Part shown: positions 1 to 12,300 of the stretch, piece by piece | Numbering within the stretch: the first letter of the stretch is position 1 | Layout of the letters: each line of letters begins with the position of its first letter | Source: Plazaster borealis | Lineage: Eukaryota > Echinodermata > Asteroidea > Forcipulatida > Labidiasteridae | Reading direction: 5' to 3' | Assembly (NCBI GenBank): GCA_021014325.1 | Contig: CM037467.1 | Location: forward strand, 3,720,001 to 3,784,000 | DNA length: 64,000 nt | Made by a program: the position numbers and the translations under genes | The notes under the pieces: generated by a model | What the model saw: the letters and a program-made list of their open reading frames with translations, nothing else | What the model was told of the DNA's origin: nothing | Database searches by the model: none

Positions 1-170
1 GCATCAAACGGTAAAGTTGTTGTAGTTTGTTGCATTTCGCAGTCACCTCAACTCCCATACTCTATTACACTGTGCTGCATTTAGCAGGGTTCTACATGTC
101 CATGTGCAATCCTTGGGTAAAAAATAAAACGGTAGGAAATTGATGCCGTTTCAGCATTTGTTTTTCTTAC

Positions 171-323
171 TAATTCTCGTCGCTGGCAGATGAAGAACTG
201 CCTCCTTTTGAAGGAGATCTTGATAATCTTAGCCCAGGAGAAAGTGTTGATGCGCACGTTGTTCTGAAAGACGACCACGCCCAGCGATGTGATGCCTATA
301 CAGATCTCCAACCCTGCCTGGTC
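171..323 (-). CDS. PTPN4: Coding exon 7 (codons 225-275), FERM F3 (PH-like) lobe
   Basis: Acceptor ATTTTCTTCAG|GAC at 324/323, donor GAATTA|GTAAGA at 171/170, phase 0 at both ends. It encodes [20 protein letters not shown] and then [31 protein letters not shown], the first strands of the PH-like F3 lobe. The upstream pyrimidine tract overlaps the AT-rich tail of a retroelement (see findings). The rest of F3, the FERM-adjacent region, PDZ and PTP are off the left edge. Confidence 0.88.
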
Positions 324-3300
324 CTGAAGAAAATAACAATAATAGTAATACTGGTTCTTATATAGCGCACATATCCAAACAGCTAGATTAAAGGCATCGT
401 ACATGTTTGGTAATTGGAGCCTATTGTTTGTTTCAAACCTATATAGTTGTAGATGTATACCATAAAACTAACCTGTGAAAATTTCATTTCAAAAGGTGGT
501 AGCGTTTTTGAGATATTGCCGAAAATCTGGAGCGGTTATGTCCACGCAGAAGGAATAATCTGCATTGGAATACACAATCTGAGAAGCGTTACGCATAACG
601 CTTCTCAGATTCAAATGTTTTGGGGGATAAAAAGTGATATATTTTTCCATAACTGCAGCACTTCAAAGTGAAAAGTTTTTCAAAATGCATTATACTATCC
701 AAAGCTGCTGTAGTTCTTACCAAGTAAGTTTTTATTGCCATTATCAGAGTCATTACCAAACGTGTACGATGCCAAGGCACTTTACAACATTATTATCCCT
801 GTTCATAGGGTATACTTTTGGACCATTCCTCAAACTTTCTCAACTCCCCAGAAGTACACAACCCCAAGCTGCTTAAATTAGTGCTAAGGGGTTAATCCAA
901 CACAATACTGTCTCGGCCCTCATCTCATCTCATCCCATTTATACACCTGGGTCAAGAGAAACAATTATGGTTAAGTGCCTTGATCACGGACACAGGAATC
1001 GATCCCACACACCGCCGACTAGGCCAAAGTCTGGTCTGATGCATTAGACTGCTTGGCCATGCCACTGCACTGGTTGTGTATGGAAGAACAACTGTGCAAA
1101 GAACTAACTCATTTTAATTTTTTTAAATGTAACATTTAAAAAAAAAAAAAAGCCGAAAAGAGCCTTGCAAAAGTCTTAGCCAATGAAAGGTCTTCCTTTG
1201 ACCTCAATGAGGGCGCTGTTTGAGCTTGTGACGTCATATGCAAGGGGTCTATATGAACATATTAAAAGTAGACCTGTTGCATAGGCCGCCATCGCTGAGG
1301 TCAAACAATGAAAGCGTGGATGCGTGTATGTGACACCTACAACTCTCAGCCAATGATAGGTCTTCCTTTGAACCTCAGTGAGTGCTTGTGACGTCATATG
1401 CAAGGGTTCCGTATGTACTTTAGCAGATGTATTTACTTTGCGAAAGAAAATAACAGCAGGGTATCAGTTGGAACAATGTAAACAACATGGCTTTTTGGCT
1501 GGTAACTTGTTTCTGCTTAGCCAAATATTCCTATGCTAAGCAGAACGTTTTGCTCACCGGCTTCACCAAACTAAGACCAGGGCCCCACTGCTTGGCAAAT
1601 TTGTTTGCTAAGCAAAAAATGAGTGGGGCATCAGTCGCAGCAATGTAAACTTTGAGGAATTTTGGCCGTTAACCTCTTTCTGCTAAGCAAGATGTGTCTG
1701 TGCTTAGCATGTTTTTGAGCTTTTACAGGCTTTATTAAATTGGGCCCAGACTGATGAATTCCCAAGATACATGTAATTGAGACCAATACTATCTTTCACT
1801 CAAGCTGAAAGACACTAATTAACCAGGACATTTTTACAGGAAATTACCAATGCTGTAAACATCCTTAATATTCCTGCATGTTATCAGGGAATCCCCCCAG
1901 CTCAAAATTTCCACATACAGGCCAGCCGGCCAGGATGCCCTGCCGGAAGAGAATTCAAGAGAAACCTGTTTCACAACAACGCAGAGACAGAACCAACATG
2001 TCAGTGTCATTGTAAAGGAGATAAGTGGTCGACTCCATTGAACCATCTTCTCTTAAAGGTTTCATTGACAAATGAACCAGACTTGCCCCCCAAAAATGAT
2101 CTTATCTCGGCTGTCCCGCTGGATAAACAAATCCATCATCCTGACAACTCTTAAAGGGCTATTTCCTCTTGGTATAAGACCTTAGATTTGGATCATAAAA
2201 ATAGATTGGCCTCGGAACTGACTCCATGCATCTGGAATGCCAACTTCAGTTCAAAGGGTGTGCAAACATTGGTAAGACTGAACAATTTAATATTTAGAAA
2301 ACACAAAAGCCCAAGGAGGTTTTGAGAAAATCCTCAAATCAGGAAAAAATCCTGAGAAATCACATGCCTGCTCCATAGTTTGTGACTGGTAGTTTCTGCT
2401 AAGCAAGTTCATTAAGAAAAGTTTCTTTATTTACCCTTGCATTATGGAAGTCCACTCCATACTTCTCCAAGTTCTTCACTTTCTGCAGGAAGTTGAACTC
2501 AGCATCCACCGGCAGCTGCCCGCTACAGATCATAAGAGAAAGAAAACAAAACAGAAAAACTACTGAAACCTTGTAAAGAATAACCCTCAAGCCTTAGAAC
2601 AGGGTCCGATTTCATATAGCTGCTAAGTACAACAAACTTATGCTTACCAGATTAAGGTTACCAGCTAAAGTACCATGTCACACACATAATTTGTAACTGG
2701 TATCCTGCTCATTTCTGCCAAGCAGAAAATTGTTAAGCAATATTTTTTTCTGCTTAAGCAGCTCTATGAAATTGGGCCCCAGTTGCAATTGTCACCTTCG
2801 TTCATACTTGGCTTTGTGGCAAATGTCTAGGGAGATTTGTCTTTTCAGCCAGTAACTGGCCATGATGAGTCCTGACAGGTACATATAAGCATAGAGAAAT
2901 AGTAGGTCAGTGTGCAAGTTCACAGGTTTTGCTGGTTTTAGATTTCAAACTGACCTGAAGTGAAAGGGATTAACTTTTTCACTGAGTCATTCTTAAATTA
3001 ATAAACTAAAAGACCATGTAGCCTTTGTTTACAAAAAGAGTGACCTTCTGCATTACAGGGCCTTTGTGGCAGGCAAGATACTAATAAATACTTGGTTCTT
3101 ATATTTATTATTACTATTATTATTTTATTAAGCATTAAAATCAAGCTTACATAGAAAATACAAAACAACTAAACAGATTAAAAGCCAAGGATAGCCAAAA
3201 AAGCTTAATAAACACAGCTTATTTCCATCTGGGTTCTTAAAAAACAATTACAACAAAAACAAGAAAAGTTACACAGGAAGAAGCGAACAAGGCTCATCAA

Positions 3301-6300
3301 AAATGTACAGAACAGCCCTGCTAAAAAATTAAATAGAAAGGAGACATGTCAACATTCCACTGCATTTTAAAATTGAAAATGATTAAGAGAACATTTGAAC
3401 ATTTGAAGCTATTAAAGCGCACATGATACTACACAGGTCATATGGGAATATTAGGCAATAAGATCATTCAAACATGCAATTTTGCGAACTCCACTTCTGC
3501 TTCCTTTTCTTTTCTTTTCACTTGACCGGCTGGCAAGTGAAAAACAAATGTAAGAGAAACTCCTGGAGTTCATGAATAAGTTCAATCTGAAAGCTCACTT
3601 ATTATGTATAAAGTTCATACAAGAACCAATTCTTCCCACAAAGCCTTCCCACAACTACATGTATTTATTTCCTCCTTTACACAGTTCCGCATCATTTTAC
3701 AGAAATTGTTGTATATTCAATTTAGGAAGTCACATCTGTTGAAAAAGGCTGTTTGGAAACCGTGGTATTTACGTGCATTTTACAAGTTTGCAAACATCTA
3801 CTGACCTTGCACTTTTAAAATATTGTTTTTCTTCACATTATCCAGTTTAGGAAGTTTTATAATTTCATCCTACATTGTATACCACATTTCCATTTTAGAG
3901 TTTGGTTCCAAATATGATCAGAAGCCAATAGGAAATGCATTGAGACAGTTTTTCTTAGAGGATTCATGCACAAAAAAGAAGAAGAAGAAAACAGTTAAGT
4001 CCTGGTCTTACCTTAAACATACTTCGGAAAGACTCAGTCTTTCATTAAAAATGGCAACCTTTGTCCTCCTACTTAATGTATGAAAGAAGTCACTTTCAAA
4101 TGATGCATTGCTGAATTTAGAATAAACTACACACAGACACTGTCAGCTTTGGAGCTGGGCCTAATTTCATAGAGCTGCTTATAAGCAGGAAATATTGCTC
4201 AACAATTTTCTGATAAGCAAAAAGGAGCGGGAAACCAGTCATAAAAGGTTACATGTGACCTTGTGTTTTGGCTGGTAACCTTGTTTTGGTGAGCATAATT
4301 ATTTTGTGCTTAGTTACTTTTTGTGCTTAAGCAGCTCTATGAAATTGGGCCAGCCTGGTAGTAGCAAAAAGTTTAACCGGTGTGCATGCATGACATTTTT
4401 ACTTACAAACAGGACACCTGTGGTTACCTGTTATAAGTATATTGTATAGCTCCTTTTTATTTTTCATTTTTTGGGGGACTTACAAGTTTGCTTTGTGGAG
4501 GTGCTCCACCTCCTTGGTGAATTCTTCTGTCTGTTCCGGCACGAGCTGAAAATTCTTGAGGTAGCCCGGCGGGTGCTCCTCGGGGTCATAGTCACCCAGT
4601 TCAGCTGAAAGGGGGGAAAAGAAGGGAGATGTTATCACAGGGTAACGGGGGTCTTGAAGAAATGAGTAATGTTGAGTTTGTACTATATTTTTTCTATCTG
4701 CTGTTGAAACCAGGTGGACTATCGAGACAAGATTGTAGAGCTGCCAACATTTACATCTTGTAATCAGGGAGATTTTGTACAACAATCAGGGAGATATTTA
4801 GAATTACATTCAACGCAATAGGGAATAAGTTTCCATAGTCAGGGAGATTTTCAAATTTGTTCATCAGAACATGGAAAGATTGGCTTATTTTCAGGGAACT
4901 TTCTGCAGAATCAGGGAGAGTTGGCAGCTCTAAGATTGACCGATGACAACGAAACAGCAGAGATGTTCTATCAGGTATTTTAATTAATTAATTGTTTTAT
5001 TAATTAATTAATTTGAAAATTAAGTTGTGATTTTCAGTTGTTTCCTTTGACCCACCCATAATTTCCTGAAATAGCCTACATGTATGTAGCCTTTTTTCTC
5101 ATAGAAGCAACACTTTACGCTAAGCAGCTATCAAATTTCAAAGAGCAGATAAGCACACAAACCTGCTTAGCACAAAATAATTATGCCTAGCAAACTCAGG
5201 TTAACAGCTAATACCCTGGATAAATCTTTTGAAAAGCCCACAATTTCTTACACAATACCTCCTACTAACTTGGGCTCAATTTCATAAAGCTACTTTAAAG
5301 CAGAATATATTGCTCAACAATACTCTGCCTAGCAAAAACAGACAGGATACCAGTCACAGTTGGTACATGTGACATGGCATTTTGGCTGGTAACCTTACTC
5401 TGGTAAGCATCATTTTAATATGCTTAGCTTATTTTTTGCTTAGGCAATTCCATGGCACTGCTTACCGCATAAGTCAGCGCTTATGACTCATAGAATCATG
5501 AGCATTACAGGATGCTGTAAGCTCAGAATGCTGTGGTAAGCAGAACCAGGAAATTGGGCCTGGTTCTTTGAAATAAAGCGTCGTCGGATTTGAGGACAAA
5601 GTTTAAGAACAAATGAAATGTTCACACTGGCCTCTTTCCCTTTCCTACACCACAACTAACCTTGTACGATGTACGAAGCAAGTAGAGCTCCCATGTTGAA
5701 AGAACAAGTCAATCTGTAAGAGAAGAAGATATGACACATATAGGAAATGATTAATACTGTTGCAACTACAAAACAAAATCCCTGTGTAGAATCCGATGCC
5801 CTAGGACTTTACAAAGAGATTCATAAACGAACAACTGATTGATTGATTAATTATTGAGGTAAAACGTATTATACACAAACAGTCATAAATGTGTTGTAAG
5901 ATAATAAACACAACGTGCATGATGTATGCATATGGTGAATCTTTTTGGCACACTTCATGTACTGCACCTGTACTTGTGCGTGTGCAAATCTATAGTGTAG
6001 TGCATACTACAATTCAATTTTTCAATTCAATTCAAGGTATTTTATTCAAATATTTGTAGCCAAAGGCTAAATTACAATTGAATTTACGAGGTAAAAAACA
6101 TCAAAATTACAAAACAGGACCTGACTAAATTTTCCCTTCCAGCCACTGTATGGATATATAGATTTGACTGGGGGTGGGGATGTACATCAAAGTTAAATAC
6201 TATATTTAAACGCAGGAGCTGCATTTATCAGTGACATATTCCCTGTGTGTAATAACAGTACCAGATACTAAAAATTTACCGAGTCAGTTTCCTTAGTGAT

Positions 6301-9300
6301 TTATTACTTAAATTTAAAATAAAAAGTCGCATCCCCTTAAGGTGATCCCTTTGCTGCTGCTTCAGGTTGTATTGTAAACTTGAGTGTGATCCCTGGCTAT
6401 AAGGCAGTTACAGGTTGAATGATTTCCGACTGGTACCCCGAACAACGATATTGACAAAATAGGAAGACTGCCAACATAGGGCTACAAAGCTCAATTGGCA
6501 CCGGCACGTTAATTTGGAGGTCGCAGGTTCAAGTCCAGCTCAAGTCAATTTTTCTTTGTTCAACCCAAAATTACTAAAACAAATTCATAATACATTATGG
6601 GGCCAGGCTATTTTCCCCAAACCTCGGTTTGGATACATAGATTTGAATTATTATTTTTATTATATATTTCTGGTAATGAAACCAAGGATGCCTCATAAGT
6701 GAACTTAATCACTGTACATGTAGCTCGCAAGCCTGAGATAACCTTTAAACAAGGGTGCTTGCTATGTGAACCAGAAACACGGGGGTTAACCCCTACTGTT
6801 CCACGATAAGTGTTCTGGGTTCTTTTACATGCACTACTAATCCTAGTACACGGGATCTATGGCTAATGTCCCTTCCGAAGGACACAGCAATTATGGTAAA
6901 GTCTCTTGCTCAAGGATACAAGTACCACGACTGGGACTCGAACCCACACTCTGCTGATCAGAAATACCAAACCTTGAGTACAGTGCTCTTAACTGCTCGG
7001 CCAAGAGCTTTAATGTCTGTGATTTCTTTCATAAATTGACAATTAAAGGTTTCTATACTTTGAAACGAGAGGACCTTGAGTTGCTAACAGCTAAAGATGA
7101 CTGATGCGTGTACTTGATGATTCAACTTGACACTTCATAATCTCTACATAAATAGCTTATTAATTGGCTAATTGGCGCTGTGACTTCCCTTCAAAAACAT
7201 GTCATCACCTTCTGCCTCTGAGCCATGCGTCTAGGAACAGCAAACGATGTTTACGTTCCTATTCCCCGACCGAGTACCGATCGCAAAACACAATCCTTAT
7301 TGAGAAGGGAGTTAGTCACCGGCTACGAAGTAACAAGATGATATGACGAGCCGGTATTATCCCCTCTTACATCACATTGTAAAAGACACGCCAAGGGATT
7401 AATTAGTTTATTCCTGCGGTGACAATTTAAACTTAGCCCCATGTAGTAGGGTGAGCAACTCAAGTTGTAGACTTGGACTCAAGTCAGAGACTCGGTTCTT
7501 GCGGTGACAATTTAAACTTAGCCCTCTGTAGCAGGGTGAGCAACTCAAGTTGTAGACTTGGACTCAAGTCAGAGACTCGGTTCTTGCGGTGACAATTTAA
7601 ACTTGGCCCTCTGTAGCAGGGTGAGCAACTCAAGTTGTAGACTTGTACTCAAATCAGAGACTCAGTTCTGCGGTGACAATTTAAACTTAGCCTCATGTAG
7701 GAGGGTGAGCAACTCAAGTTGTAGACTTGGACTCAAATCAGAGACTCAGTTCTGCGGTGACAATTTAAACTTAGCCTCATGTAGGAGGGTGAGCAACTCA
7801 AGTTGTAGACTTGGACTCAAATCAGAGACTCAGTTCTGCGGTGACAATTTAAACTTAGCCTCATGTAGGAGGGTGAGCAACTCAAGTTGTAGACTTGGAC
7901 TCAAATCAGAGACTCAGTTCTGCGGTGACAATTTAAACTTAGCCTCATGTAGCAGGGTGAGCAACTCAAGTTGTAGACTTGGACTCAAGTCAGAACCTTG
8001 ATTCCTGCGGTGACAATTTAAACTTAGCCCCATGTAGCAGGGTAAGCAACTCAAGTTGTAGACTTGGACTCAAGTCAGAACCTTGGTTCCTGCGGTGACA
8101 ATTTAAACTTAGCCCCATGTAGCAGGGTGAGCAACTCAAGTTGTAGACTTGGACTCAAGTCAGAACCTTGGTTCCTGCGGTGACAATTTAAACTTAGCCC
8201 CATGTAGCAGGGTAAGCAACTCAAGTTGTAGACTTGTACTCAAATCAGAGACTCAGTTCTGCGGTGACAATTTAAACTTAGCCTCATGTAGGAGGGTGAG
8301 CAACTCAAGTTGTAGACTTGGACTCAAATCAGAGACTCAGTTCTGCGGTGACAATTTAAACTTAGCCTCATGTAGGAGGGTGAGCAACTCAAGTTGTAGA
8401 CTTGGACTCAAATCAGAGACTCAGTTCAGATCTGCGGTGTGAATTTTTTAAACAGCCCATGTAGTAGCAGTAAGCAACTCAAGTTGTAGACTGTGACAAT
8501 TTAAACTTAGCCCCATGTAGCAGGGTGAGCAACTCAAGTTGTAGACTTGGACTCAAGTCAGAACCTTGGTTCCTGCGGTGACAATTTAAACTTAGCCCCA
8601 TGTAGCAGGGTAAGCAACTCAAGTTGTAGACTTGGACTCAAGTCAGAACCTTGGTTCCTGCGGTGACAATTTAAACTTAGCCCCATGTAGCAGGGTAAGC
8701 AACTCAAGTTGTAGACTTGGACTCAAGTCAGAACCTTGGTTCCTGCGGTGACAATTTAAACTTAGCCCCATGTAGCAGGGTGAGCAACTCAAGTACTAAA
8801 CAGAGACTCGGTTCCAACAGTAGCACTTCAAACACAGCCTCATATAGCAGGGTTAGCAACTTTTGACTGACGCCCCTCTTGGTAAAACCCATCATTTACA
8901 GACTTGACTGAGACTTCATTTTTAAAAACTGTCTTTGCTTGCCCTCAAGGATTAGAGATTTGACCTGGGACTCACCCCTAATGACTTGTTGATATGTATT
9001 GTTATAAATAATTTATTTTGTGCTGGTGTCAGTATTTTTGTAGTAGCTTGTATTTTTTGAATTAGTAAATCTGTGGTGTAGTTAACACTTTCAAAGCTTG
9101 CAAATTGAAATAAAATTGATGATAGTAAAATTTGTTGTGTACATTTTACCATTCGAAATCGTCAATACAACAGTACAAATAACAGTCTTTCAACAGTACA
9201 AATACCATTGTAACTGAGCTTGAAACATGGCATCCAAAGTCTAAAACTTGAGACTTAAATTGAAACCATATTTTCCTCCTTATAACTCCAACTCCCTTGA

Positions 9301-12300
9301 GTGATTTACTAGGATCCTAGGATCATGGTGGTATGCCTGATCCGAAAAGGAGCATAATCAGTTTAGTAGTGCAGTCCTCATTTCCACAGAATCAAACAAA
9401 ACAACAGGGTTAAAAATTGTAAGTTAATCTCTTCAGTAGAAATACAGTACATGTACACATTGGTCAAACAGTTATTAAAGGCAGTGGACACTATTGGTAA
9501 TTACTCAGAATATTTATTAGCATAAAACCTAACTTGGTAACAAGTATTGGGGAGAGGTTGATAGTATAAAACATTGTGAGAAACGGCTCCCTCTGAAGTG
9601 GAGTAGTTTTCGAGAAAGAAGTAATTTTCCACGAATTTGATTTCGAGACCTCAAAATTAGATGAGGTCTCGAAATCAACTTGCATCTGAAAGCACAGAAC
9701 TCCGTGTGACAAGGTTGTTTTTTTCTTTCATTGTTATCTTGCAACCTCGATGACCAATTGAGCTCAGGTTTTCACAGGCTTGTTATTTTATGCATATGTT
9801 GAGATACACCAAGTGAGAAGACTGGTCTTTGACAATTACCAATAGTGTCCACTGTCTTTAATAAGTCTACATTTTAAAAACTATATTTTTTCTTTCTTTT
9901 CAGCACTTCTGAAATCCCCAAACTCAAAAACATATTACTGTATATAAGTTCAAGAATCATAAAAGCGTGTGATGCATTTTTAATCAATGCCTTCAAAGGA
10001 AATATGGACACACGTACATTTTCTTCGTAGACCACTTCTCAGCAATCCTCTATGACCAGACAGTATTCCCACGTCAGTTCAGAGAAGATACAAAATCTTC
10101 AAGCGCCAGAATTGTGGCGCTACGTTTTGTGTCGCTATAAATTTAGAGTGACAGGTTAAAGTGATGGTCTACAGCCCTCTTCACACTACAAAGCCAACTC
10201 CCAAGAAACTCCTGGGGATTTTTAACCCCGCCGCCCCACCCCACTGGGCCAACCCATGTTTGCTTCACACTTGAAGCAAAAGAAAACTCAGTAAGGTAAC
10301 TACATGGTTATCCAGCTTAACCCTACTCCTACATGTAGTCAAGGGCGGCTTAATGTCTCAAACCACTCATTTGTGCATTGGAAGGAGCGGGAAAGCCCGG
10401 GCAAAGACATAATTTTGGGGGTTATTTAAAAACACAAGGGGGAGGTAAGAGGGGGGCAAGGGTTCTGAGGGGGGGGCAAGGGTTCCGAGTGGGAGATTCC
10501 CGCCTCTTCTCCCCCCTACGGTTACGCCACTTGTTAAGTCATTCAATAAAAAGTTTAGCAGTCAAATTCCACAGAGTGTATGTACTATGTACAAATGATC
10601 CACAATTTGGAAAGTAAAAAACAAGAGCACCACAACCAACTGAACTATTTCCTGTTCAAATGTTGCAGGAGTAAACTAAAAGTTCCCAGCAACCATTAAC
10701 ACAGATATGAAATCAAAACAAGAGCTTGTGTTTCATTAAAGTGCGTTTACATTATGATAACCACAGCCTTGTTCAAAATGATAACCATGGGGGTAACTGT
10801 TTATAGTGCAAAGTGCATGTACAATAAAACAAGAAATATAAGTAGTATGACAGAAACCAAAACTGATCACATATTTTGTGTATTTTATTTAAGTGTGCAG
10901 GCAGCATTTTTCATTGAGAACTGGGCGCCATTGCGTTCCCTAGGGCCAATTTCATAGCGCTGCTTAACGGTAAGCAAATTTTCGTGCTAAGTGTAGCAGA
11001 AAAATTTGCTTAGGCATAAGCATATTTCACAGGTTAGCAAGAAAATTAGGCGTCCAGCTTGCGCGTTCACCATGGATTTGCATTGTTACGTCATTCTCTT
11101 TCATACAGTAAGCACTGGATGGTTAGCATGCCTTTTTCGTGTGCAGCACTATGAAATGGAAACTCGTACAGTAAGCACAAGCAGCTCTATGATTGAAACT
11201 CGGCCCAGGTCTTGGCCTTGATGCACCCCCAAAAATGTTTTCTTGAACATTTTTAAAGTGCCCTCAACTCGTCCAAAGTGGCATTTCCCTTTAAATTGAA
11301 ATTCAAGACCTGTCTTACATAACATGTACACATGGACTTGCCAAAATAAAAACAAATCTGCAGGATAAATGAATAATGATTAAAACTGAACGCCACACTG
11401 AGGCTTACGTCATGCCGTCTTAAAAGTATCAAATGCCCTGGGGAGGTATTACAGATTGAAATAAGTCTAGACGCTTTACTTCTGTCTTTCCGGATTGCTG
11501 AAGATAAAAATTACTGTAAGTAAAGCTGGTGCCTAGTAAAAGGATTTTCACGTTGGAAGCCTCAAGTCTGAATATCAGTGAGAGTATTTCATATTTGAAG
11601 AAAGTCCAACATCTGCATCAAATACGGATAGTGCATCTTCTATAGTTTAATCCGGAGAGGTAATTTTCCACGAAAGGGTCAACTAATACAAATTCCACTC
11701 GCACCTCAGCGACAAACTTAAGCTTGGACCCTTTAAATGGAATACTTGAATGTGACAAACATTCACCAGCCTCACAAAGATACCATCTTATGCCATAACA
11801 CAGAATAATACAACCTTACTGCTTTCCAAATACAGTGCATCCTCTACAGTTTAACCCGGAGAGGTCATTTTCAACAAAAGGGTCAACCTAACAAAAATCC
11901 CACTTGCACCTCAGCGGCAAACTTAAGTTTGGAACTTTAAATGGAATACTTGAATGTGACAAACATTCACCAGCCTCAAAAAGATACCATCTTATGCCGT
12001 AAACACAGAATAATACAACCTTGCTGCTTTGCAAACCATGAAAAAAACCCTTAAAGTCACTGAATAGTTTGGAAATTGTCAAAGACCAGTGTTCTCACTT
12101 GGTATATCCCAACATATGCATAAAATAACAAGCCTGTGAAAATTTGGGCTCAATTGGTCATCGAAGTTGCAAGAAAATGATGAAAGAAAAAACACCCTTG
12201 TTGTACAAATTTGTGTGCTTTCAGATAGGAATAAAAACTTCTTGCAAGAAGTTTTTATTATTTTAGTGAGAAATTACCTCTTTCTCAAAAACTACGTTAC

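Larger units (their letters stand above)
324..2434 (-). other. Intron 6 of the PTPN4-like gene
   Basis: 2.1-kb GT-AG intron. From high to low coordinates it holds foldback copies near 2.7 and 1.5-1.75 kb, a duplicated CCAAT/TGACGTCA segment (1180-1412), a SINE (880-1075), a TTAA-MITE fragment (453-779) and a retroelement 3' tail touching the acceptor of exon 7. No coding signal seen. Confidence 0.8.
2523..4483 (-). other. Intron 5 of the PTPN4-like gene
   Basis: 1.96-kb GT-AG intron. It contains the foldback copies at 2600 and 4155 and a repeat broken by a 342-bp retroelement-like insertion at 3083-3424. Bases 3500-4140 are AT-rich with no recognisable feature. Confidence 0.8.
4605..5660 (-). 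other. Intron 4 of the PTPN4-like gene
   Basis: 1.06-kb GT-AG intron. It holds a 197-bp MITE with 6-bp target duplication (4736-4932), a short TTAATTAA-rich patch near 4980-5015 and a GGGCCCAATTTCAT-type foldback (about 5271-5561). Confidence 0.8.

Noticed and set aside
4980..5015. TTAATTAATTAA cluster as a possible regulatory homeobox site array
   Set aside because: Short, low-complexity and in repeat-rich intron. No way to tell function from chance.
7558..8442. Open frames of 147 and 97 codons with a repeated [10 protein letters not shown] motif, looking like a repeat protein
   Set aside because: They follow from an 84-bp tandem unit with no stop in one frame. The 85-bp units break the frame, and there are no splice or start signals of note.
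7415..8861. CRISPR-like direct repeats
   Set aside because: Whole units are repeated without unique spacers, and the locus is in an animal intron.
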